Below are positions 31,808 to 43,071 of a stretch of DNA of 64,000 nt, piece by piece (the first letter of the stretch is position 1; every line of letters begins with the position of its first letter). The stretch spans positions 1,815,052 to 1,879,051 of the forward strand of contig MU001501.1 of NCBI GenBank assembly GCA_010093485.1. The letters are read 5' to 3'. Made by a program: the position numbers and the translations under genes. Below the pieces are notes generated by a model. That model had not been told where the DNA came from and ran no database searches. It was given only the letters and a program-made list of their open reading frames with translations. This DNA is from Karstenula rhodostoma CBS 690.94 (taxonomy: Eukaryota > Ascomycota > Dothideomycetes > Pleosporales > Didymosphaeriaceae).

Positions 31808-33625
31808 TCAAAACTTTATCCCTTCTTTGTCCGCTTTGGCGAACTCGTCCTTCATAACTTTCGCATGATTATCACTCCTTGGTAGAATCTCGCACTCAAA
31901 CGGTATCGGTACGGAGAAGAAGCCCTTCAACATCTCCTGTGTCGGTTCAATCACTTTTCCATCCGCACCTGTCTTCTTCACGATATTGAAACCCCAAAGC
32001 ACCCGGGAGATATTAATGAACAGCGAGCGCTCGGCCACATGTACACCCGGGCACACGCGCCTCCCGGCTCCATACGTAAAATGATCGCGTTCGTAGGGAT
32101 CAGTCGCATTTATGTAGTCCGCAGCCGAAAGCGGTTTGTCCAGATACCGCGACGGGTCGAAAGCATCGGGGTCCTCCCACAAATCTGGATCGCGATGGAT
32201 AGCCCTGTTTCCCACTAAGTCCTCATTTCCTAGCACGTAGGCATAAACTTACCACCAGTTCAGTACAGCAACCGCACCCTTCGGCACAAAGTACCCCTCA
32301 TACCAATCATCCTCACTTGTCGCATGCGTCATGCCAAACTTATTCACCGGCCGCCACCTTAACACCTCCTTGATAAGGCTCCGCACGTACGGTAGATCTT
32401 TTTCGTCGTCCCAATCTGGGAGTCTTCCGCTTCCCACCACACAATCCAGCTCTTCCTGCGCCTTCTGCTGCGCATCTTGGAACAGTGTCATGCACAGCAT
32501 GAAATTATTCAGCGTCGTAGCCGTCGTCTCGGACCCCGCTTCTATCAAACCCCCACACGTGTATGCCGCAGCTAGATCGTCAATCCCGCTCTTCGCAGGG
32601 TCATTCAGATAAAACGTCTTCGTAAAACAGTTTTTCGCCTCACCGGCGTCGGTCTCCCTCTTCAGCCTGTTCCATAGACCCAGGTACACTTTGCTATCGT
32701 GCTCGAATGCGCGGCGTCCGTGAGAGCGCCAATTCCCTAGAAGGCGTTCGGGGAGGAAGGTTAGGGAGGGGAAGCTGTCGATCGCATAGGCGCCTGGAGC
32801 AGTCATCTCCGTGAAGTTTTCCAATACGGTGTATATTTTCTTGATGAGCGGGTCCTCCCAGGATGGGATGCGGTAGCCGTAGGTGACCAGCATTATAACC
32901 GAGGCTGAGTAGCGTCTGTTCATCATGTAGAAGTCCTTTGGGCTTGAAAGAAAATCAACAAGCAGTTGTTTGGATTCGAAATCTTGGACCGGCTGGTACT
33001 TGACGGATGTGTTCAGGTTGAGCAGCGCATGTGAGTGTTTGCGGATGGAGCGCCAGCGCGGTCCGTACGGCATGAAGAGTTGGCGGCGGCCGGCGCTCAT
33101 GACGTCCTGGGCTAGAGGAAATGGTGCGCGCGAGGAGTAGATCGAGGACTTCTTGTCCATGAGGTCTTTTACGGCTTTGGGTGTTGAGAGCCAAATGTAG
33201 TCCGTGCCGCCGAGCTTGGTGTAAAAGATCGGGCCATATCTATAAGTGGGTCAGTTTGTGTTCTTTTGCACGGGTTGGTGAGAGTCTCCGAAGTATGGAG
33301 GGTATATAGGGCAACTCGGAACTGAAACGTTGCGTACTGCCTGTGCCACGCAGTGACTTTGTCGCGCACAGCTTCGCTGTCTGCGAACTCGAGGAGATGG
33401 CCAATGAAAGGAAGTCCCGGTGGTCCTGGCGGCAATTTTCGTCTTCTTGCATCCTACTTTACGTTAATATACTAGTGATTTTTCTACATAAAGGGTATGG
33501 TTAAAGTGCTAGTTAAATGGGATCCTTGCCTTGATGGAGTTGGGAACGAGGTAGAAGTACACCGTCAACAACAGTAGCACCGGCGCAGACACAAAGAGAG
33601 CAGCCTGCAACAGTAACGAAGCCAT
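31808..33625 (-). CDS. Cytochrome P450 monooxygenase, 531 aa
   Basis: Four exons: 33530..33625, 33338..33453, 32253..33239 and 31808..32204. The N-terminus is a single membrane anchor (MASLLLQAALFVSAPVLLLL) followed by the Pro-rich hinge LPPGPPGLPFIGHL. The I-helix oxygen-binding motif AGSETT is at about 305-310, ExxR (EVLR) at about 362-365, and the heme loop FTYGAGRRVCPG has its Cys near 451. All are intact, so an active ER-bound heme-thiolate enzyme is expected. The first intron seems to use a GC donor (AAG|GCAAGG). The general form resembles the fungal group often annotated O-methylsterigmatocystin oxidoreductase-like; the substrate is unknown. It is tail-to-tail with the CMD gene (34 bp) and head-to-head with the hydrolase. 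Confidence 0.92.
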
Positions 33626-33886
33626 CTTTGAATCTCTTTAGGATGCGATTCCTCTCAAGTCATGTATTAAGTTGGTATACTCTGTTAATCCAGGTTACGC
33701 TAGGACGTTGATTGGGGAACCCCTCTCCACTTCCCCGCAGTTACCTCGAGCCCCACAATCGACATCCTCCCTAATACGCTTTGGTGACTAACAGCCTGCG
33801 ACGTCACAATACAAATTGTCAAAGTGAGGAGCACTGCGCGCTGTTTCTTGCATGAATGCAATCGAATCCGATTTGTATTAACCGGT
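33626..33886. promoter_or_regulatory. Bidirectional promoter region of the P450 and hydrolase genes
   Basis: 261 bp between divergent start codons. It contains a GACGTCA core (bZIP/CRE-like) near 33800. No clear TATA box is seen. Confidence 0.4.
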
Positions 33887-34796
33887 ATGCCGATAGAACG
33901 TGACGCCGGTGGCTACACCTACGTCCGCCATTCAAACAACCAAATAACGCACTACATCCGCGATTCCTTCGTTGATCCTTGGAAGCCCACGGAAACGATA
34001 CTAATACAGCATGGCTTTGGCCGACATGCTGAGTTCTGGTACCATTGGATTCCCGTGCTTTCACGGCGGTACCACGTCATCCGGCGAGACCTCCGAGGCC
34101 ACGGGCGCTCTAGCTACGCAAAGAAAGGTGACAGCTACATCCTCAATGTCGAAACCATAATCCATGAGATAATAGACACGTTGGACCAGCTGTGTATAGG
34201 AAAGGTGCATTTCCTGGGCGAAAGCACAAGCGGGATTCTAGGCGAGATCCTAGCCGCGAAGTACCTCACTCCACCTTTCACCACGTCTCTCGGTAATCTA
34301 ACTCGTACCCAGACACCCAGAGCGCCTCCACTCCCTCACAGTCTGCTCCGCCCCAACACACCTCCCTCCACCTGCCCTCTCTCTCTTCGCCTTTGACTAC
34401 CCCGACTGGCCCACAGCATGCCGTGCCCTCGGCGCCTGCGGCTGGACAGAAGCCCTCTCCAAGATTCCCGGCACGATACCCATCTCGGACCCCAACTACC
34501 TCCCCTGGTATCTCTCTTGCATCGGTCTGAGCGACGGCGAGGGACTGGCGCAGTACGCGGAGTTTCTGATGACGCTGGATGCGCGGCCGTATTTGAGGGA
34601 GATACGGGTGCCGACGTTGATTTTGGCGCCGCGGAACAGTGCGGCGACGAGTGTGGGGGATCAGGAAGAGTTGGCGAGGAATGTTGAGGGGGCGAGGTTG
34701 GAGGTTGTGGATGCAGTGGGACACGAGATTTATGTTACGGGGGCGGAGAGGTGTCAGAGTGTGTTTCTAGGGTTTCTTGAGGGGCTGATAAAATGA
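33887..34796 (+). CDS. Alpha/beta-hydrolase-fold protein, 285 aa
   Basis: Exons 33887..34260 and 34313..34796 flank a 52-nt intron (GTACCT donor). Splicing turns an early stop into AAKHPERLHSLTVCSAPTHL. Landmarks are oxyanion region LIQHGFGRHAEFW, RRDLRGHGRSS, nucleophile elbow FLGESTSG (Ser113), a strand VPTLILAPRN before the acid residue, and VGHEIYVTG with the catalytic His. The Met at 33887 was chosen over 33824 because MPIERDAGGYTYVRH opens the fold. It resembles haloperoxidase- or lactone-hydrolase-like members; the substrate is unknown. It is the last gene of the alternating metabolic block. Confidence 0.87.
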
Positions 34797-35580
34797 TTTC
34801 TCCTGTCGCGAGGTATGGGTATAGGTGCTATAAGTTGTTCGCTGATGCAGATTTTCAATCTGATGGCAGCAGGTGCTGCGTGGCGGGTGGTGAAGTTAGC
34901 AATGCAAACATTGAGCAGCATCGTCTGGGTGTACTGGTAAAGACGCGGTACAGGAGGGTTTGTAGAGACTCATTTTGCATGCTTCTTTAGAAACGTCGCA
35001 CTTTGAGTCGTATTGTCTTACGATACTCTTACATACCAATTTGGTCTCAGCGATATGTGTTTGCGGTGTTACGAAGTTCTCGTGGCCATCGTGTCATGGA
35101 CTGTTTTTGTGGAAATAATCTATAGAGCCCCGAAGAGCACTTACCTGCAGAGATACTCTCACCCCAAGTGTGTTTACCTCATCATGTAGTACGAAAGAAT
35201 CCTTTCCGCCTCTAACGTAGAGCAGGTGTGTGCTAGCTCTGTAAAGCCAAATTCGCCGTCAGTCTCCGGCCCTGGACTCATTGTGAAGCTACTGCTGACG
35301 CACACACTTAAAACCCTCTCTAGCAGGTAATTCAATATGCACATTGTTCAGAGCTTCGTTAATCAAATACGAGAAGTACAAAGCTTAGACGGAGAGAATG
35401 CCAAGATGAATACTTTCCTGTCTAGCCAGGGCGTAAATGTTGTGCATCTAAAATTGACCGGGCGTTAATGAGGATAAAAAGTGCCCACCAGGGCGCAAGA
35501 GCCGATGCACGTGTTTGAGTGTCTTTATTTTAACACTTTAAAGTGTTCTATAAGAAAGAGGGCTATAGCTACTAGCTCGC
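34797..35580. other. Intergenic region
   Basis: About 780 bp with no supported gene. It includes a perfect 16-bp palindrome at 35532-35547. Confidence 0.45.
35532..35547. repeat. Perfect 16-bp palindrome AACACTTTAAAGTGTT
   Basis: It lies 34 bp beyond the 3-prime end of the HET pseudogene. Related sequences occur at 44332-44351 (imperfect inverted repeat directly after a stop codon) and 63648-63660 (half-site). These could be transposon termini or footprints, or 3-prime-end processing signals. Confidence 0.6.
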
Positions 35581-37140
35581 TTAAATAAGTCGAACCTTTC
35601 GCTTTATTTTCTTTACACTAAAAGGCACAAGAAACTTCTCAGGATTTCTTTTCCTAAGTTCCTCGCACTCGGCGTCCCAAATGCGGTGCCCCAAGTTGAC
35701 AAAGCCGACACGCTCAGCACACTTACGGTCTTCATTCCATTCAATCACTAGCAGGTATTGATCCTTGAATTGCTCGTCGCGATAGTTTGTTTCTGTCACT
35801 GTGTGCGTATGCGCTAGCTGTGTAAGTACGACACATTCCCAGGACTTTGAGGTGAAGTCATGCTTGTTTGTGTTAAATGGTCTTGACAGATACAGAGGCG
35901 AGTAGATGGCATAATTTTCGTGGCATCTGACATAGAAACCAGATTGGTAGGGCGGACCTGGCACTGAGCGAAACGAGTGCTGAGGTGGCTTCTCAACCCA
36001 CTCGAAGCGAAGGGATACAGTGAAGACATCAAGCTCAACAACACCTGTGAGATCTTCTGAGGAATGGCTGGGGATGAGCTTGCTTCGAATCTTAGCCCAA
36101 GGTACGAGAGCTTGACTTTTGTCTTCGACACACACTCCCACCCTCTCGGGTTGAAATTGGGGATCATCAAGTGACCAAGACCATTTCGTCGGATACATCA
36201 CTTCTCCGGTCCATCCTGTCCAAGAACAGCTGGGAAATCCTTGTCGCCGTGCAGACGGCCCAACGGGTAACCAAATTAGACCATATATAAAACCAGCAGC
36301 CTCATCCGGCGGGGGTAATTCGTCGTCGATTCGTGATATTCCTTGAATGGCATTGATAATATCCGACGGCTTTTTCAACTCGCGTCTTGAATACTCGTTG
36401 AACATACTTACCAATTCCATAAAGACGTGGAACTGCTGTGGGTGTCGATCTGTTCGATGTTCTGGAAGGGGAAATTCTCCCAACCCTCAGCGCTGAACAT
36501 ATTCAACCTCTTTTCCAGGTAGACTTGGTAATCAGTGAAAATTAACCGCGACCCGGAAAACACCATCTCTTGGTACGTCCATGCACGGGTATTCCATTGC
36601 GATCTCAAAACAAGGGTTGGACCGTCAGGCATGGTCCAACTAAGTGAAAAATTGACCGCGAACACGAGCACATGGCTGACGATTGTGGTTTCTTGTCCTG
36701 CTCACACAAGGCAATCCGTTATGGGAGTAATTTCCTGCCGCGGCAAAGATGGTTATGTATGCACTGCTGTAGACTGCGTCCATTTGCTTGAATTGAGCCG
36801 CTTTGTCCACCTCGTCCGTCTGGTCAATGCAATATCGGTCAACCCAAAGATACCCGATGTCGAGTTCCTGAACAATCTTCAGAGCATCTTTAATGACAAG
36901 TGGAACATTGTCCGGAAGTTGCTCTCCCGAGGGAGCCTCCTCGACCAATCCCCACACGTAGCTCAACGCTGCGTATTTACAACCTTCGAACGAAGAGGGA
37001 TGGACAGGGCAGATGCGCCGTGTTTTGCAATCGATCAGCTTAAATTGCGGGCCAAGAGACAGACCCTCCCAGTCCCTAATCTCCGCCATTCCTGGACTAG
37101 CCATCATCCCTCTGAGCTGCTCCATATGGATTTTTTTCAT
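35581..37140 (-). pseudogene. Frameshifted HET-domain gene
   Basis: Three consecutive minus-strand frames together encode one HET protein. Frame one (36640..37140) has YAALSYVWG, LDIGYLWVDRYCIDQ and AQFKQMDAVYSSA, the first two HET blocks. Frame two (36408..36671) has RSQWNTRAWTYQE, the third block, then FTDYQVYLEKR. Frame three (35581..36483) has FNEYSRRELKKPSDIINAI and the variable C-terminal half. I looked for introns that would bridge the two shifts and found none of usable length, so two indels are the likely cause, the first near a T-run at about 36650 and the second at 36420-36470. Intact HET proteins trigger incompatibility cell death; this copy is probably dead unless the shifts are sequencing errors. 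Confidence 0.78.
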
Positions 37141-37597
37141 TCACAAGTCGTACCGCCATGTGTCCGACATCACACTGATTCTCAGAAGCGACGCGGGTAA
37201 TGTAGCCTGAAGCAGCGCAGTCTTCGAGAAGAGACTGACTGGCAGAAGGCGTAGTAACGGCAAGGCCTATCGTTTCGAAGTGCTTGTAAGCGTAAAGAGT
37301 ATACGTAGTGTTTTCATCAGTCTGTGCGAGCTTGTTTTTATGGACAGTCTTGAACAAATGACACAGGGCGGATTGAGAGTCCTTCCAAGTTAAAGGACTT
37401 CCAATATCCGCAATCTTGTACTCCATGTCGTTGATATATATGTTCACAATCTCTTCTCAATTGCGGCCCGTCAAGCAGACAGTGTGCAACTTCATGGCAC
37501 GCAGTAAAGAAAGCCCTATACATAATAATACAATATCGCGAAACTACAGATTAAACGCCTTTACAAGACGGCTGCCTGGAAACATGTGGAGTAGTTA
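37141..37597. other. Intergenic region, one doubtful frame
   Basis: A minus-strand frame (37097-37447, 116 residues beginning MNIYINDMEYK) slightly overlaps the HET pseudogene start. It could be a 5-prime exon or an unrelated frame; I cannot support either. Nothing else is seen. Confidence 0.35.
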
Positions 37598-38692
37598 TCA
37601 GTTTAACACAATATTCTGGCTCAGTGCCCCCTTTCCATTCACACCGGCCATGACTAGAAGATGGCTTGGATCCAACAAGGACATACCCGACCAGTTCGAC
37701 TGATCTGCAAATACCGTAAACTTATTACCCCAAGTCTTTCCACCATCTGTGCTGCTCATTATCTTTGTAGCACAGTTCGCGTACCCGGTGTCCGAGTCGC
37801 GGTCCTCGTCCGTCAGGAAGCTGACCACCAAGGTACCCCAAACGTTCCACACCTGCGGCGCGCCAGCAGCCTTGCCACTGGGAGGCGTGAACACGCGCTG
37901 CCTGTTGCCCCACGTCTGCCCATCATCGGTAGAGGTCACGCTGGAAACAACGAAACGACCATTTTCTCCCTCGGTGGTTTCGAAGACTGCAATAAGGGCC
38001 CCATCATTGTTGATCGGCGCAACAGCCAACATGCCGTCTCGCGCGGTGATATCGGCGCCTGAAATTGTCTTTGGTTCGGACCAAGTCTTTCCGCCATCGG
38101 TGCTCGTGCGCATGATGCTATCCTGGTCGCCGGCGCTGTTCTCAGCGGAATAAAATATCTGCAACGTCGTTCCATCGTGCGCGTACCGGATGAAGGGCTC
38201 CCAGAGTCCATTGACGCCCGAAGGCACGCGCTCGTCCACGGTAGTCAGGTACTTGAAGTTCACGCCTTCGTCGTCCGAATACGAGATGCTGATACGAAAG
38301 AAGGTGTAAGTCCCGTCGGCTTTTCGATTGTGGTTACGGTACGCATACAACACGCGCCCGTCGTTGAGCACAAACGGAAATCCGTTGTTCATGTCGTGCA
38401 GAGCGCGTGGGCCTCGGAACACTTCACCTAAAGGCGACCAAGAAGCGCCTGCATCTGTGGATTTCACCGTCTTGAGAACGAACTCAGGATCATCGCCTGG
38501 AGTCGTCAAGGTGAATGCGCCGATCATAGTGCCGTTGGAGAACTTGTTTGTTGCGCGCGGGTACTCTGCGCTCCCAGAGTCCATGACGGCCGGAGCACCA
38601 TTGAGAGCCGGAACGCTGCCAGCGCGTGCGGCAAGATGAAGTGGTGTTGCGAGAACCGTGGAGGCGAAAATGATGAAACCGGTGCAGAACAT
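37598..38692 (-). CDS. Secreted BNR/Asp-box glycoside hydrolase (sialidase or GH93-like), 364 aa
   Basis: Single exon. Residues 1-15 form a signal peptide (MFCTGFIIFASTVLA) followed by TPLHLAARAG. The rest is a beta-propeller with Asp-box repeats S-x-D-x-G-x-x-W: STDAGASW, SYSDDEGVNF, STDGGKTW, STDDGQTW and again STDGGKTW. The central NGLWEPFIRY and YSAENSAGDQDS resemble secreted fungal exo-arabinanase (GH93) and sialidase-fold proteins. A full sialidase Arg triad was not established, so the exact family is open. Probably extracellular and acting on plant or host glycans. A TATA-like element lies about 110 bp upstream. Confidence 0.85.
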   Translation of the reverse strand: MFCTGFIIFASTVLATPLHLAARAGSVPALNGAPAVMDSGSAEYPRATNKFSNGTMIGAFTLTTPGDDPEFVLKTVKSTDAGASWSPLGEVFRGPRALHDMNNGFPFVLNDGRVLYAYRNHNRKADGTYTFFRISISYSDDEGVNFKYLTTVDERVPSGVNGLWEPFIRYAHDGTTLQIFYSAENSAGDQDSIMRTSTDGGKTWSEPKTISGADITARDGMLAVAPINNDGALIAVFETTEGENGRFVVSSVTSTDDGQTWGNRQRVFTPPSGKAAGAPQVWNVWGTLVVSFLTDEDRDSDTGYANCATKIMSSTDGGKTWGNKFTVFADQSNWSGMSLLDPSHLLVMAGVNGKGALSQNIVLN

Positions 38693-38801
38693 TTCGTTTA
38701 ATTCTCATAACCGTCGAATTGAACTTGTCAAGGTGTTTCCGGGATAACAAGAAAAGAATGAACGAGGGCATCGAATGAAGCATCTACCGGCACCACCGCA
38801 C

Positions 38802-38807
38802 TATATA
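38802..38807 (-). promoter_or_regulatory. Possible TATA box of the BNR hydrolase gene
   Basis: TATATA lies about 110 bp upstream of the start codon at 38692. Confidence 0.4.
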
Positions 38808-39131
38808 CGGCAGTATCGGACAAATGTTTGGGAACCTAACAGCCCCAATCCTGCTATTCCCACTATAAACGGATAATGGGTGTTCGCTCTTCGCATTTTG
38901 TGGGCCTGGTGGCTGGCATCGGACTCTGAGACAGACTTATGCGCACCTAACAAAGACAAAATCCGGTCACATTGCTAGGGTCGCGAATAAAGGCCAGGCC
39001 TATAATGGCGGAGTTGGGAACTGATGTTTCACGGTGATTCTGGAAGTACCGGGACCTGCTCGACCCACAATATTAGTAAGCGCTTCCCGCCTTTGTTCTC
39101 CCCCACCCAAAATGGCGACAGGAAATGTTTA

Positions 39132-40770
39132 TTAAGAATATACACCTACATTTAACCCCTGTCTGATTGCCAAGGGTGAATTAATATGCCAGAGACTCGT
39201 AGGAAGCGTAAAGCGACTCAGGTGTTTGACGCTGGGGTCAACCCTCAGGAAGCCCCTGCAAGAGTTGCAAAAAGACAGCCAATTAGCCGTTGACGCGCAG
39301 GCCGACGAGGTGTTTGAGAACGACGATATTATAGACGCGGAGTTGTACGCAGAGGATGAGGAGAACCAGCCTCCGGGCCAGCTGCCGAGTGTGCCGAGCA
39401 GGTTACCGAGCCTCCGCCTGAGTTCCGATACCCCTGAGGCTGCCAGAGAGGATGCCAAGGAGCCTGAGGAGGAGGAGGAGGAGCCATTAGTTACTGCCCG
39501 TTGGCGTGCCTTTTTGGGCAAGGACTCCCTCGCCCACCACCAAGATTTTGATAGTAAAGCTATCGTAGACGACTGGACGTCAACAGGGCTCTGGAGGTGG
39601 GTAGACGATGTTGTGAGAGACCTCGGGAGTGAGCAGCCGCCGCAGAGAGCCTCCGTCAAGAGCCTCACCGCTACTGTATATACGAGCAAGCAGTCAAAAG
39701 AGCTACGGCTTGTTAAGTCGCTCCGGCGTGGGGAGGTCCTTGGATTTAATCACGTAAGGGAGCAAGCCCGGCAGCTCAAGGAGACATCAAATGAGGTTAC
39801 CCGCGTCGACTTTGACTTGAAGTTGCAGCTCATAGAAACGCCGCAAAACGCCCAAACGCGTAATGGGGAAGTATTGCAAGGCCGGCCAGGGATCCGACTG
39901 ACGGCAACAAATCAGTAACTTCTGGATTTGCCTGAGGTGCTCGCCGCCGATGTTGCTGCAGGAAACGGCGTCGCGATACAGATCCGCGATAAATGGAGGT
40001 GCCAGGACTCAAAGTGTCGCAACCACTCCTTTTGCTGCTGGGTATCGCGGACGCTGGGGAGAGCTGATCGCTTTGAGGACCACTACCCAGCCAATAGCAA
40101 TACCGTGGCGATCTGAGCGCGCGAGATAACCCTTGGAGAGAGCAGCGTCGAGGCTCCTTCAGACAATATACGTGTATGCCCGGTCAACGCTAGGGCGCAG
40201 GCAGCGGCAGCGGAGATACCTTTAACAAGCGTATCAGACTTATTACAGCCAATACTATACAGCAATTAGCCCGTCAAGCTTTGCCGCGTCTTCTACCCGA
40301 GGCAGCTGCACCAGCTGAGCCCTCAAGGCTCAATTGGGAGCCTTTGACTTACCAAAACATGTCGGAGCTGTCGACCCACACCTGGAAGTTCTTCGAGTAC
40401 TGGAAACCCAAAGCTTTTACCAGGCAGATTGCAGAGATAAATAAGGTATTAGAGACCATCGTCTAAGCCTCCGCAATCAATATTAATATGCTCATAGATC
40501 TGTCGGACACCGGCATGGCATTTAGCGTTTGGAGGGAGAACTTTACGCTGCCTATTGGGCTGCACCTGCGCCTGCGCAGTATGGCAAAATAATGGCGAGC
40601 GTCGTACACTGGGCTTATAGAAAGCGAAACTGAGGGCGCCGCAGAGGCCCAAGAGATTTTCGAGTCCCGTAAGGCGATAGACAAAAATATGGACTGCGAC
40701 TGCCGCCTTATAGTAACACAAAATGAGGCGTTGTAAATGGGTAGACGAAGTTAGGTAAGCAAGCAAGGTT
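39132..40770 (+). mobile_element. Decayed transposon-associated ORF with zinc-knuckle-like motif
   Basis: A plus-strand coding relic starts at about 39186 (MPETRRKRKATQVF), shifts frame near 39270 and continues through QADEVFENDDIIDAELYAED, SLAHHQDFDSKAIVDDWTS and GLWRWVDDVV to a TAG at 39916. The same frame then resumes with LPEVLAADVAAGNGV, IQIRDKWRCQDSKCRNHSFC and EDHYPANSN, a Cys/His cluster (C-x4-C-x5-C with a later H). Another piece at 40490-40590 reads LSDTGMAFSVWRENFTLPIG. This layout resembles a transposon-linked protein common in ascomycete genomes; I cannot name the class. Internal stops and a frame shift mark it as dead. A repeat shared with 25.15 kb lies at its right end. Confidence 0.55.
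40682..40740. repeat. Fragment of a dispersed element, copy 2
   Basis: Near-copy of 25151-25215 (shared cores GCGACTGCCGCC and TAACACAAA), located in the right end of the transposon relic. Confidence 0.55.
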
Positions 40771-41332
40771 TAGATATCCTCATACTCAGTCTTACGTGCA
40801 GTATGACAGGGCAACCGACATGCCCACATACTTGCCCAGCTTATGCCATTCAATCCGAGGGAAATATGGGCCCCGAGGTAACCGTAGAAAACAGCATATC
40901 TCGCGCGAGAGCCGCAGAGCGAATCAAGATCGGACACAGGAGAGACCCACTTCAATAACCCAAAGACCTATTAGCGGCTAACTAGCCTGACGGGTTTATC
41001 CACTCTCCAACTCCACGGGCATCATCTACCTTTGGTTTCTCGCTGCAGTAGGTTCTTCGTAGCAACAACCATGCAAGATGGGATGCCTGACAACACTATT
41101 AAGGAAATCAATTCGCCTCAAGCTGAGATGGACAGGCGTACCTAGTCGGGCGCTTGCGAGGGTGAGCGCTTGAGAGAAAGCGGAATGGCGCGTCGATGTG
41201 GCACAGTCAGTACCCTCCACCTCATCGAACACAATAAAGAATGCGGCAGACTCTGACCCGTTTCTTTCCCCTGGTCGCGTGCGCATCTTTTCTTTCTTTC
41301 TTTTTTGTTAGAAAACTGTTTGACGATCAAAC

Positions 41333-43071
41333 ATGGCTTCTCCACGACCTTCGCTTCAGCTGGACGACGACCGGGGGAGCGTATCAACATCCGAGGAGAC
41401 ACTGATTAAAGAGAAAAGGAAAACGCGCACGCCAAGTTTTTTGCCTGAGTCTTTCATGCTTTCGGAGCGAAATAAACATCGAACATCGAATAGTCAGGTT
41501 TTCGATGACTATTTTGTATGTATCGCGCGTCCCCATTATTGTGGCTCTTTGCTGACAGGCCTCACTAGCTTGGTCCTCGCGAACTCGATAAACACTCGAA
41601 ATGGCCGATGCTTTTCAGAATACACGGAAGTTGTCTGCCAGAGCTAGTTCCACCTTTACTGTTCGTGGGGGCATGGACCACAGGCATATGTTTGTTCTCA
41701 AGACATGTGCACGATGGTGAGTTCCCAACATCTGTGTTGTGACCCTCCGCTTTGACTGACCGGCTTGTGTGTTCGTTTTGTAGTGGGCATTGCTTCAACT
41801 TTGCTCACTGTTCTTGGATTTATTGTTGCCTTGTCCTTGTCCTTCCGCAGTTCTACGGCATACGAACGATACATGGAAGGAAGAAGAGCTTGGACGACAC
41901 TGACGATGGTTTCGCAAAATCTCGCGCGAAACATCTGGATAAATGCTGTAGAGAGAGAAGAGAGCGTCAAAGACGACCTGCTAGCGAAGGTGTAAGTGCA
42001 TTACACTATAGTCCCACCCAGATCTGACGTGTACTACAGAACCGCTCTGAATCTCATAGTGGCTTATGCACAGGCACTGAAACACCGCCTTCGGTTCGAA
42101 CCGTACACGCATTACCACGATTTGAGAGATCTGGTGGGCCATTTGGACACCTTCGCGAAAGAAGCGACAGAACTCGAACCGCATCGCGACGACGATCCGC
42201 CGACGTTCTGGGAATCCTGGGGAGACTACCTCGCCATCCCAATGCTGACTTCCAACCCACGACAGACGATCAAACGCGCCAGGTATCCGCTGGGTAATCT
42301 ACCCCTCGAGATATTGAATCATCTGACTGTCTACATCAATTCTATTGTTGCTGGTGGCTGCTTCAGAGCAAATATCTACCAGACACAAGCCTGTGAGTCG
42401 ACTCCGCCACCAACAGTCCTTATCTCCAAAAGCTTACGGATGCAATGATCAGTGAATGCAGTCATGACTCTAAATGATATACAAGCCAACACCGACCGCA
42501 TTCTCAACACTCCATTGCCTCTCGCCTATGCCATCGCTATCTCCCAACTAACCTGGGTATACATTCTTATTCTCCCGTTCCAATTGTACACCACTCTTGG
42601 CATGGTTGCTATACCTGGCACTCTATGTAAGCCTACGGAAAGACACCAGCCCTTTATTTTACCCAATAACGACCGCTAACCATCTGAACAGTCGCCGCGT
42701 ACATGATCCTCGGTTTTGCCTCCATCGGCCGCGAAATCGAGAACCCTTTCGGCCACGACGTGAATGACCTGCCTCTCGACGATTTTTGCGCGCAGCTAGC
42801 CGTCGACATCGACATAATTGCTGCTATGGCACCTCGAGACGCGGAAACTTTCGTGAAGAGTGAGAAGAATCAGCTTATGCATCCTCTGAGTAGGAGCGGG
42901 TATGAGATGTGGAGTGAGAGCAGTGTGGAGGAAATCAGAGACGCGTTGAAGAGGAAGAGTTTGAGAACGCAGAAAAGTGTGCAGACGGGACTAAGGAGAG
43001 GGGCGGGTAAGGGAAGAGGCGAAGATGTGACGTACGAGAGGCTCAGGGCAAGTGGTGTTGATGTGGTATGA
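41333..43071 (+). CDS. Bestrophin-family anion channel, 481 aa
   Basis: Six exons: 41333..41515, 41569..41716, 41784..41991, 42040..42392, 42453..42626 and 42692..43071. The spliced protein reads DDYF-LGPRELDKHSKWPML, PPLLFVGAWTTGICLFSR, VGIASTLLTVLGFIVALSLS, FRSSTAYERYMEGRRAW, then TPLPLAYAIAISQLTWVYIL and FASIGREIENPFGHDVNDLPLD. These are standard features of the fungal UPF0187/bestrophin family: paired membrane helices, the RSSTAYERY segment, and the IENPFGxDxNDLxLD block near the calcium-clasp equivalent. Bestrophins form pentameric chloride or bicarbonate channels in the plasma or an inner membrane. Without the first acceptor at 41568 the reading would stop at 41645, so the splice is well supported. 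Confidence 0.92.

Noticed and set aside
36650..36671. Very short introns as an explanation for the HET frame shifts
   Set aside because: The only bridging GT-AG segment at the first shift is 17 nt, too short to splice, and no phase-compatible intron of normal length was found at either shift.
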